In this document: positions 22,511 through 31,556 of the stretch, piece after piece
How positions within the stretch are numbered: position 1 is the first letter of the stretch
Layout of the letters: each line of letters starts with the position of its first letter
NCBI RefSeq assembly: GCF_000006405.1
Contig: NW_003216498.1
Span: 241,236-289,297, forward strand
DNA from: Perkinsus marinus ATCC 50983
Lineage: Eukaryota; Perkinsozoa; Perkinsida; Perkinsidae
Length of the DNA stretch: 48,062 nucleotides
Reading direction: 5' to 3'
Notes under the pieces: generated by a model
Databases searched by the model: none
The model's input: only the letters and a program-made list of their open reading frames with translations
Told to the model about the DNA's origin: nothing
Program-made: the position numbers and the translations under genes

Positions 22511-22728
22511 GATATTGGTACTGGTAGACTGTTGATCAGGAATGTCCATTTCTCTCTGGTGCTGGTTGTTGTCGCGATAGAGAAATTCAGAGCCGAAGAA
22601 CGATGAAGTTGTGAAGGTGACGTCGCGAGAAGTTGGGATACTGCGCATGCTGTAATATTGTGCAGCTTAGGAGGCTTTCAGGCGGCGAGCACTTCGCTGA
22701 CGACGGCACAAAATTAAATTTGACATGA

Positions 22729-22800
22729 GGTTCTATGGTGTAACGGTTAGCACTCCAGACTCTGAATCTGGCGATCTGGGTTCAAATCCCGGTAGAACCT
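22729..22800 (+). tRNA. tRNA-Gln (anticodon CTG)
   Basis: Complete cloverleaf. The acceptor pair is GGTTCTA / TAGAACC with discriminator T; the anticodon arm CCAGA-CTCTGAA-TCTGG carries CTG. The D-arm contains GGTGTAACGGTTAGCAC, and the T-arm contains the B-box GGTTCAAATCC. No intron is present. Confidence 0.95.
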
Positions 22801-23564
22801 TTATTCCGGCCACCGACTCTTCTCAAGAAGGAATCTGAATCACACTCGTATTCCGTTGATACGTCACATAACGATCAGGCTCGCATCCAACAGCGTCATA
22901 AGTTAGAGCGACGACAAAACGTTATGAGGGAAACTCGTCCACCAACTGCTTTTCCCGGGGGAAAGCAGGATTGATCAGCAGTTCATCACTCAACAGGTGC
23001 GCGTCGGGCACGTCTGCGAATCCCAGGGAAGAATTTTAACACAGGTGCTGAGGCTACTGACAACATAACGGAAGGAGATGTTCTCACACAATCCGAAGTT
23101 TGTAGGGCTCAAGTTTCCGGATATGCCCGGACCAAGCCGGCACCAATCCACAAGCGGTATCTCGACGAGCTTTCGAAACGTGCCATGAGCTCCTGAAATC
23201 AGTGCTGATGATGAACGAGTCGCGACGGCTGACAAGGCACGGCTGTGTGAAGGACCGCCCCTCTGAGGGGCTGGTGTCGCCAACTGGGGTCACAGCCAGA
23301 GAAGTGGCGGCTGCCGTGCTGACCCAAAGCCGCCCATATCATACGTATGTAGTAGAGATTTGACCGAAAAAAACTTACACACGACGAGCCAATTGACGCT
23401 ACGGGCCCGAACAAGGAAGATTAAGCGGTGGAGAGCCATGTTCCATGACGTTAAGGTCGCAGAAAACGTCTCTACCTATCAATAACTCACTGACGTCGCT
23501 GAGCGTCCAAGGAGGTTTCTCCTTTTCAAGAAGACTACTGGGCAGCGACTGTCCGAAACACAGT
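22801..23564 (+). CDS. Possible multi-exon gene after tRNA-Gln, unresolved
   Basis: Not recognised. Several plus-strand blocks read like protein: RQNVMRETRPPTAFPGGK near 22900, then either ARTKPAPIHKRYLDELSK or MFSHNPKFVGLKFPDMPGP in overlapping frames near 23090-23190, then VTAREVAAAVLTQSRPYH and RARTRKIKRWRAMFHDVK. Introns 23346-23389 (44 nt) and 23469-23504 (36 nt) would keep the later blocks in frame to a TAG at 23564. The 5' exons could not be joined with confidence, so this may be a gene or a decayed one. Confidence 0.35.
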
Positions 23565-23588
23565 AGCGGCCGAGCCAAGGCGTAGACA

Positions 23589-23801
23589 ATGGACGAGTTT
23601 CTTCAGACGATGATATGTAGCACGATAAACAATCAAAGCCCCACTGAAGACCCCATCCAACTAGGAGGCACCGTAACACAAGTAGCACGAGGATTGTCTG
23701 GAAATCCTAAGAGGCCTGTGCCTACTCCCAACACGGAGTTCAATGGAATGGTACAACCAAGAATATCTACGTCGAATGCCCCTGGTCAACTCTCTACCTG
23801 A
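23589..23801 (+). CDS. Small hypothetical ORF
   Basis: A 70-codon frame from ATG 23589 to TGA, polar and rich in Thr, Pro and Asn, with no family motif. It might be a further exon of the preceding unresolved gene. Confidence 0.25.
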   Translation: MDEFLQTMICSTINNQSPTEDPIQLGGTVTQVARGLSGNPKRPVPTPNTEFNGMVQPRISTSNAPGQLST

Positions 23802-23936
23802 GAGACGCGTCCTTCTAGGGCCACCGCCGATACCATTGACCGTGGGGTGGAATTACACGTTGATGAGAAGAACTAATGACAGACAGTCAGGTTACGACAG
23901 AGCTTAGCTCAGGAAGCTTCCTCAGAAGCTGTTCCT

Positions 23937-25399
23937 CTAGTTCACAGCTAAGGGCAGATGGGTGATCTTCATAGTGTTGGTGACCATCAAACCAACTGCT
24001 GTTAATGCCACGACTCCAGCAACGACTAGAGACCATACCACAACTCGGCCCAAAACTGTCTTCGATTCTGCCTTCATGATTGTTACGAAGATATATAGGG
24101 GACAAACGATCATGATGATGGTGCCGAGGGAACCTCCCAATAGGGAAACCACATCAGCCACGCCTGGTACCAGAATACCAACGATCAAGGTAACAGCAAG
24201 GACCAGGAAGCTGAAGAATATTCGCAGTGCTCTTTCACTGGCATTCTCCTCGGTGACAGAGGAAAGCACACGCCTCCTAGCGGGGAGGAGGCGGTCACCT
24301 CTCGAGTCGGCCATGAGTTCTCGAATTGATTTAAAAAAATGTACTGCAGCTTTGGCAGTCGGATTGGTGTTTATCGGTATGGAAAAAAGAAGACTACACG
24401 AGAGCGATAGACGACATAAGCTAATGAGAACGTCACCTGACGGATAGTTGGTGATGTAATTCTGACGAGTAAAATGAGAAAAACTGATGTATCCAGCAAC
24501 ACCGATGACGATGTAGAAAGACAGTTGGACAAATGCCACTCTAGAGGTCACCTTGAGGACTCTGGCCGGAGTCGGCTCGACGAGCTCACTAGCGACAGGA
24601 ACGACATTCATGTGGCAGATATAAGCGAATAATGTGATGGTGAACGCCTTCAGCAGTGGCCATCCAAAAATAAGCAAGTCCACCGGAGCGTCGGGTGGGA
24701 GGATGACGGACTCACGATGAGCTTTGACCATAGTGATGACAGCCGTGAGGATCAGGGAGAATGTCGCCACTGGAGAGACGTATTGGAGAGCCGACAAACG
24801 ACGAGGAAGCACTAGCGGTACTGCAAACGCTGCCACCCCTATCATGCAGATCGTGCGACTGGCTACAGTGACACCGACCAGCTGGAACAGGGCTGGCAGG
24901 AAGTCACCAAGTAATATGAAGTACGCAATGACCGCTCCCATACCGTAGATTAAGAGTATGATGTCCAACACTGGTGCCACCCACTTCCCTGCACAGTAGC
25001 CTAGGAGAGAACCGTATGAATGCTTGTTCGCTTTAACAGCACACATAATGAGGATGTACATCGTGACGAAAGCGATAAGCGATGATATACTCAATAGAAG
25101 TACTCCATTGATGAGGCCGACCTGAAATGGAAGAACTATGCCGACAATAAATGAACCCTCAAGTTTCTCACTTGTTTCATGACGTATGGCAAACACAATA
25201 CCCCACCACCCATAGCCGTTGAGATGAGTGTAAACGTCGACTGCCTGATACCCCCCGGAGTTAGCGGAGCGAAGGACCGCTGTACGAGGCCCTGACGGTA
25301 CGGCACAGAGCTAACCGACGAGGAATATTCCATTGACGGACCATTCACCACCGATGGATCGAGAAGTCGAGCAGACATACCCTTTGCAACGTCCGTCAT
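23937..25399 (-). CDS. Amino acid transporter (AAAP/SLC38-like)
   Basis: Multi-pass amino acid/auxin permease family transporter, probably plasma membrane or vacuolar. Model: complement(join(23937..25121,25172..25399)), about 470 aa; the frame is open to 25513 but the first in-frame ATG is at 25399. The family signature MGGGVLCLPYVMKQVG spans the 50-nt intron. About ten to eleven hydrophobic segments follow, for example LIYGMGAVIAYFILLGDFL, ICMIGVAAFAVPLVL and GVVALTAVGLMV. The last helices follow a loop with several charged residues. The substrate cannot be told from sequence. Confidence 0.9.
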
Positions 25400-25513
25400 T
25401 GGAGGTTCAAACGTTGAGATACTTACACTGCTAACCGATTTTGCGCTTGGGCAAAAGCGCGCGCCCAGATGATCGATTTCGGTCCGCTTCCGACTCGTAA
25501 CCAAACACGACAA

Positions 25514-25828
25514 TGCTAATAACGATAATACGATGATGATGACGATGACGATACACTTGAAAAGATATTCCTTATGATGATACCAAAGAGCCGCTAGCTG
25601 TCACCAGTTATACACAGTCAGAGTAACCTCATCGAAAAGGAGTAACCCAGCAATCTACTTCCAACTCACTTTTGCCTTCACATGAACTGCGAGTGGCGCA
25701 ACGCCTATCTACGATAGCAATGTCGTCGTCATCGTCGTCGACAGACAAATGACGGTCAGCTATGAGCAGATAATCAAAAAACAAACAGTTAATTAATTCG
25801 AATGGTTTCCTTGCAAAGTACTTCGACC
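25514..25828. other. Spacer between co-directional genes
   Basis: About 315 bp with a GAT/GAC-rich simple-sequence stretch near 25525-25555. No gene is seen. Confidence 0.45.
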
Positions 25829-26896
25829 TTACACCTCCTCCTCATCACCATCATCAGAAGCGTCAGAAAGGTACTCCCAGTCGTCAGACGGTTCCCAATC
25901 GAGTGGACGCCAGCCGTCCCCACGCATCCTAGGGGGCTCTAGTAAGCATGTCTCAGGTGCTTTAGGTGGGCTATAGACACCCAGTCTTCTGATAATAACA
26001 TGATAGATACCATTATCGCGGAAAGCTATACAAGGGGTAACATAATCACCCTGGACCCAAGACAGGTCCGTCACAACACCGGTACATTCCCAAGGGAGGC
26101 CGGCGAGTCGACGATAGAACGTGAGCCCATTATTGTCAAGTAGCATCCCCATGAACCCTTCGAAGCGCGAGAGCACTAGTGAGCTGCTTTTCGGTTGGAG
26201 CTGTTGTATTTGCGCCATAGGCTGCCTATAGAAGCCCTGAATCTTCCTCGGATTCTCCTGTATTTTGGATTCTTTTATCACTGCACCCGTATCGGGTGAG
26301 AAAGTCACACTACTCTTGCCGCCCGCATCGAAATCGACACAAGCCAGACTTAAATTATCAGCGTTCTTCTGAACATGGAATTCTAAGTAGATACCACTCC
26401 CGCCGCATCTTTTCAAATGCTCGACCTTAATTCGAGCGGAAAGATAAGCCACATAATCTTTTTCATCGACAAACGTCATAGCAGAGCGGTCGGTGTCTCT
26501 GAAGGTCCTCGAACAAGCATGGAAGAGCTTATACCGACTCTTCCAGTCCATATTAATTCGCTTCCCCGTACTCCCCAGCTGCCCACCCTGGAACGACTCG
26601 CCACTCTGTAGTTGACCACCGAAGACACGACTGCCAAGTTCACGCCAGATGTTCAGCGACCGACACTTCCGCCGAGCCTCCTTACAGGTCGCCTCGAATT
26701 TAGCCAAATCGTTGGCTGATAGCACCCCCAGCACATTGATGAGGACCCCTTCAGGCAGGTCCAGCAGAGACCAATCGGCCATACGGTCCATCTCTATAGC
26801 CGACTTAGCAGCGCCAATAAGCTCACAGCAGACAGGCATAAGTACAGCTGCTGTTGCTGCAGTAGCAGTCGGTGGAGGAGGCAATAGGAGTGCCAT
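25829..26896 (-). CDS. F-box protein
   Basis: Probable substrate receptor of an SCF ubiquitin ligase. Single exon of 355 aa from the first ATG (26896). The F-box lies at about residues 44-92, with LLDLPEGVLINVLGVLSAND, KFEATCKEARR and NIWRELGSRVFG in the expected order. The remainder, about 260 residues, has no WD40, LRR or kelch repeats that I can see. It ends in an acidic tail (DDWEYLSDASDDGDEEEV). The presequence-like start MALLLPPPPTATAA is low complexity; translation may begin at MDRMADWSLLDL instead. Confidence 0.78.
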   Translation of the reverse strand: MALLLPPPPTATAATAAVLMPVCCELIGAAKSAIEMDRMADWSLLDLPEGVLINVLGVLSANDLAKFEATCKEARRKCRSLNIWRELGSRVFGGQLQSGESFQGGQLGSTGKRINMDWKSRYKLFHACSRTFRDTDRSAMTFVDEKDYVAYLSARIKVEHLKRCGGSGIYLEFHVQKNADNLSLACVDFDAGGKSSVTFSPDTGAVIKESKIQENPRKIQGFYRQPMAQIQQLQPKSSSLVLSRFEGFMGMLLDNNGLTFYRRLAGLPWECTGVVTDLSWVQGDYVTPCIAFRDNGIYHVIIRRLGVYSPPKAPETCLLEPPRMRGDGWRPLDWEPSDDWEYLSDASDDGDEEEV

Positions 26897-27048
26897 ATGG
26901 AATGACAACGACTACCCCACGAGCGAGTATTGGCCAAAACCGACCCCTAAAAGCAAGAGTGCCCAGCGCAGGTCAAATAACTATGTTGCAAGTTGTAGAG
27001 CATCTAATAGTGTGAACAATATCATGGTATAAGGAATGCACATCGGAT

Positions 27049-28550
27049 TCACATTAGAGCATCATCATCATCATCATCCTCCCCATCAGAGTAGTCCAAA
27101 GGCTGACCAAGATCGTCCACCCATAGCCCACCTATAGTTGTGCTCAAACTCACATCCGAAAAGTCCTCAGCATCTCCTCCTCCTCCCGGCCTGGCATATG
27201 CTGGGGTTTTGTCTAGTACCTGTCGAGGACGGTCAGGCTTGGTGGCAGTCCGTCCTGACGCACTTCGAAGAGCCATCGCTCCGAGCCACTCGTGAGCTCC
27301 TCCTCATCGAGACCGTTGCCCTGCCGTATCCATGTTGTGAAGTCGTCTAATTCAGCTCTATTCCGCAACATGAATCCAAAGCACATCGACGAGTTCAGAC
27401 GAGACCATCCAAGCTGAGCGAGGAAGTACCAAGAAGTCCTCTCGCCTTGTGGGAGTGTTTGCTACACTATGAGGCTTCAGCTGATGTATAAAAGTTCCCT
27501 CCTGTATGCGCTTGGCATCTGTCAAAGCCGGTTGGGTCGCTAAGTGCGGGTCGAGATAGTAGAGCTGAAAGGCGGACTCAGTGGAAAGCCGTCACAGGAG
27601 CCGCTACCCCTCCCTTCCAGGCAGCGACAAAATAGAGCGCACTGGTGGTCGACTCCCCACTGCTGAGTCCTACGAACCCGGGTCTTCGGAAACATGCCAA
27701 TATCAGAGGTATGTGGCTCTCTGGGATAGTGGAGTCTTGACCCTAAGGGGCCTTCCAATGGGCACTTAGTAGAGGCATTTACCAGTCGAACACAGAGGAG
27801 AACAAGCACTGGTAGTGAGCCTTGCTCCTCCAGCAGCAGGGGCTCGACTTGGTCCTTATAGAGAACACCATCGTCGAAGGCAACACATTGGAAGGGCACT
27901 CTGGCGGCCCTACGAGCAGCCTCGTCCTCCTCATGTGCCGCCTTAACGAGTCTCGACGCCACCTAATATCGGCATATAATAGCTTTGCAGAAAGGGTGGC
28001 TTACCATGCCCCCACTAGTGGGGCCAAACCACGTGCCAGGACGTTTAGCTAGGACCTCCTGGCCCATCTTGACCATACGATGCAACGACAGAGGCGCCTG
28101 GGGGCTGTCTAGAAAGAGGCTTAACACGACGCTATCGTCAGCATCTGCAGAATAATGTCACTGGAGAATAAGCATCCTGCCTCACCTTTTCCAGCCATTT
28201 TAACAGCTTGGGCCAACAGCATTTGAGTAGCGCGAATCTGCGGACAGTTGACTTCGCTGCAGAGTACTTGTCTTCGCCTTACCGCACAGCCCCATCCTTT
28301 ATCGCTGACACTGGTGGGCCCGACACAGCCCTCGATGGGCTCGAACGCACAACGGTAAGTGAAAAGAATAATGTCCACATAAGCACGATACAACGGGCTG
28401 TCCTCGGGCGGCGGAGCGGTGCTGCATTTGGCGTCTACGACGGGTGGGGGATAAGTCCGACCTGAGCGAGGAAGGAGCTCATCAGCACAGGGGAGGGCTG
28501 GTCTTACCCAGCATGTGGACGTCTTCATTTAGAGGCAGCTTGAATGGCAT
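27049..28550 (-). CDS. ATG4: Autophagy cysteine protease ATG4
   Basis: Peptidase C54, which processes and delipidates ATG8. Nine exons: complement(join(27049..27190,27220..27413,27466..27564,27608..27742,27783..27962,28005..28144,28186..28237,28283..28461,28508..28550)), 387 aa, close to human ATG4B (393). Evidence: FTYRCAFEPI, the catalytic Cys in SDKGWGCAIRATQMLLAQA, LFLDSPQAPLSLHRMVKMGQ, FVGLSSGESTTSALYFVAAW, the catalytic Asp/His in YYLDPHLATQPAL, and MCFGFMLRNRAELDDF. The 29-nt intron at 27191-27219 is among the shortest here. The C-terminus has EDFSDVSL, placed like the LC3-interacting EDFEIL of human ATG4B, then an acidic Asp run. The start ATG is nine bases after a CTGCAG acceptor. 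Confidence 0.96.
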
Positions 28551-28981
28551 TAGCCACGTCTGCAGTGAGTGGAAGATACGAGCCAAAGTCGGTGCGAAAT
28601 TCTCGAATGCCATTTAGATAAGGCAAGAGAGGACAACTTAACGCGATGAAATCTTCAGAGTGAGGTCCCAGATGCGAGAGAATCTTAGGTTCCAGCCGAA
28701 AAGATTCAAAATAGGCCCGATTATAGTCCACCAGAACGGAGATTCCCAGGTCGCATACCCGATCATGGATATCGCTAATCGCGATAATCATTCGCTCACA
28801 CCTCCAACCCACGGGAGATGCCCACATCACAGAATCTACCAAGTGGCACGCAAGTCGGCGCTTTGTCGCGCGCCACGAAATTATCATGCGCCGACTCGCA
28901 AGCGGAGGAGCAAGATTCAGCAGATATCTCGTCCAAATCTCTGGGTAGACCCTTTTTATTTTCCCAAGTCACCACAGATAG
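28551..28981. other. Divergent promoter spacer
   Basis: About 430 bp between ATG4 and the next plus-strand gene. An open minus frame runs through it but overlaps the ATG4 start in another frame and has no motif, so I treat it as noncoding. Confidence 0.4.
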
Positions 28982-29980
28982 ATGCCTGTCGACGCCAAGG
29001 TAGAAGAGAAGATCCTATCTATGGTCACTATTGCCGATAAGAGAGTCCACGCTATGGACCAGGTAAGCGGCTCAAGGTGTCACCATCGCCCCTCCCATGC
29101 TGTTGTTGCTACTTCAGGCTGCCGCTGAGGTCTGTTTCGAGAGCCTCCCAACCCCAAGGCTGGTGGGCAGGGACAGTAAGCGGCAAGTCAGTCGAGGAGC
29201 CTTCCTCAGTCCTTCCCTTTTCAGTGCCTTACATGAAGGTCGGGGCCGCAGTGAATATCGCGGCCCTCATGCAGGAAGATGCCCCCACGGAGGAGTATAC
29301 ACTACCATCCCTTGCCCACTTTCCACGGTGTCCGCTGATCTCAGGTATTTTGCCAAGTTGCTGAGCGGCGGTGCCTCTGTCATCGTCCTGGACATCACTA
29401 AGGGTGTTTTCACTGATGGAGGTAGCCCCTTGGCGTCCTCTCGTTCGGTGCCATTCTTGTGCTCTTTCCAGTCAACCCTCAAGCCTTGGTCGACAAGCTC
29501 AACACATGCGTACAGATGATCAGTAAGCCCATCTTGATCCTCTCGGAAGAAGCTCTCCCTAGGAACTGCTGGAAAGGGCAGTGGAATGAGTCGCCCCTTT
29601 TCCCTCGCCCTTTCTGTGGCAAACAACGAGCTGGCGAAGTTGTGCATCTCTAAAGTTGCCATACCACGCGGTATTGGCTCGGTCATTATCCCTCCGGTCC
29701 GCACTGGTGCTGAAGTGACGGCCTTCCGCAGCTCAGCCTTGGGCATGAGGGGCAGAAGGATCAAGATATTCGTAAGAGGGCAGCCCTTCCTCACTCTGCT
29801 GAGGGCGTCTTAGGTACATACTACCTCTACGAAGAACATTGACGACTTCCTCCCTACTGTGGATGGAATCGTAAGACTCTTGGCCGTCTCTCAATCACCC
29901 CAATGTGTTTACGAGGTCAGGTCGTTCCGCCACTGACCGTCAACTTTAGGAGCATCTGCGCCTTTGCCAACCTGGCTGGG
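28982..29980 (+). CDS. Uncharacterised multi-exon protein
   Basis: Not recognised. The first exon 28982..29059 (MPVDAKVEEKILSMVTIADK...) joins through a 55-nt intron to AAAEVCFESLPTPRLVGRD, then through 29178-29225 to MPYMKVGAAVNIAALMQ. Later blocks are FAKLLSGGASVIVLDITK, NPQALVDKLNTCVQMI, MSRPFSLALSVANNELAKL and STKNIDDFLPTVDGI. Most junctions can be joined with GT-AG introns, but two (near 29325 and 29720) cannot be fixed by eye. The 3' end is near 29980 at the latest. No signal peptide or membrane segment is evident. Confidence 0.45.
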
Positions 29981-29995
29981 AAATTGGTAAGCACC

Positions 29996-30338
29996 AATAC
30001 GCTCAGAATGATCCAGTCTATTTAGATCTCACTATTAAACCCACCCATATTGTTTACATTTTATCCTGTCGATTCTCAATATTTTCACATCCAGTTTCAT
30101 CCCATTACATCGTATTTGATTGAATTGACCATTATAGTGTATACATCTATTATGGCAAATATCATATCCTTTCGTACGCTAATATACCTATCGAGTAGCC
30201 CGTAGTATGTATTTATAGCATAGTCTGTAGACAAGTACTCAGCATATTATACTATTAATAGATATTGCTTCTAATTAATAGTAATCGATTTATTAATAGA
30301 TATACTAATAGATATTATACTATTTATGTCTCATTACC
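29996..30338. other. AT-rich island with short repeats
   Basis: About 340 bp that is much richer in A/T than its surroundings. It contains repeated ATTAATAGATATT-type words at 30255-30325 in both orientations. There is no gene. It forms the upstream region of the next plus-strand gene. Confidence 0.6.
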
Positions 30339-31498
30339 ATGGCTTTATGCAAGGGCTCGATTGCGGCATCGAACGACCCGTGGTGTGATACTGTCGTATT
30401 CATCCTCGATAGCATAGTCGCCTTAGCCTTTGAATTGAGCTCCTCACTGCTGTGTACTGCTCCCCTTGCATAGGTGATCACAGACTGCACTGCTGCTCCC
30501 GTTGGTAACCTTATGGCGGCAGTATCGGTCCAAAGCGATACGGCACTGGTGAGTACTCTCCTCACCTAAACTCCTCGTAGTGTCGTCATTCTCTTCAGCT
30601 CGATAGCGACCAAGCATCGCATGCTGCCGCGACCGTCCATACCCTAGAGGATCAGGTAGGGCTCGGCTCGCAGCTGCCCTTCTAGAGGGGTTCTGTTTTT
30701 GTTATCTATTCAGGTCTCAGCAGTGGACGTTTCCTTTTCGTGCCCTACTAGATCGGACTCAGTGGTGGCGGCGGTGGTGGAGAGAGCCATCGCACTGCAG
30801 AAGGACCCCTCCAATGACGCCAAGCTGATAGTGGTAACCATCCTGGCACTTGGTCATGAGGCTCTCCTTGGTGAGCACGATCTCGCTCAGGCATTCTCAG
30901 ATGATGGTACATCAGCGGCGATGCTGTCGAGGATGAGGCCGTACTGCAAGGTGATTCGACGTATAGAGAGAATCCCCGCACTCTCTCATTGGTTAGATTC
31001 TGGCCATGTCTGCTTCTGAGGCGGTAGTAAACTTTTTCACTACTCTGTGGGGCGTGGAGCCCTTACAGACCTCCAGGTGATAGGAGGCTCGTCTACCTTC
31101 GTCCCATGCTCCTCCTCCCTCGCCAGTTACCAGTCCGCAGAAGCCGTGATTCAGAACGTGAAGGACTTCTGCAAGGAAACAGGGCTTGCCGCCTCGGGTA
31201 GTGTCGAATTGATGAACCAAGGCGCCGCGTTGGAGCCGTCGATGGTAGGCACGAAGCTCGTGGTTGTTCGCCCGATCCCGTCCACGGCGACTCTGGATGA
31301 GATCGACGACTTGGATGCCTTTGTCGATTTGGTGGAGGTAGGATGGGCCCGGTCGATGTCAGGGCTTTGGGTAGCGCTGACCTCAGGTTTGAGTCGGTTT
31401 TCCTGGTCCGGAGTCGACTTAGTTTTTTTATCAAGAAGTAGAGAATGTTCTCATCGCAGGCTCACACAGAAGAGTCTCTCACATTTTCAATACTTTGA
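30339..31498 (+). CDS. Uncharacterised seven-exon protein
   Basis: Not recognised. Model: join(30339..30453,30484..30548,30599..30655,30714..30950,31021..31076,31127..31337,31460..31498), 259 aa, all phases agreeing. The first intron is only 30 nt. The protein looks mostly helical and soluble (ASHAAATVHTLEDQ, VVAAVVERAIALQKD, EAVIQNVKDFCKETG) and ends in an acidic segment, LDEIDDLDAFVDLVEAHTEE. It starts right after the AT-rich island and stops 58 bp before the TIM44 ATG on the same strand. Confidence 0.7.
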
Positions 31499-31556
31499 GT
31501 CACATCTTGCCAGTGGTGGTTGTGTTGATTAAGTACGAATTTTTAATGCAGGGAGA

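Larger units (their letters stand above)
20812..22728. other. Long noncoding interval
   Basis: About 1.9 kb without a convincing exon on either strand. It holds a run of 13 C at 22008-22020, two perfect palindromes (listed) and directly repeated AGTCAACTTAGG near 22350-22395. The left part is probably the 3' flank of the acyltransferase gene. Confidence 0.45.

Noticed and set aside
28525-28887. Minus-strand frame upstream of ATG4 with ISDIHDRVCDLGISV
   Set aside because: Runs into ATG4 first exon in a different frame, has no motif, and the ATG4 start has its own acceptor nearby.
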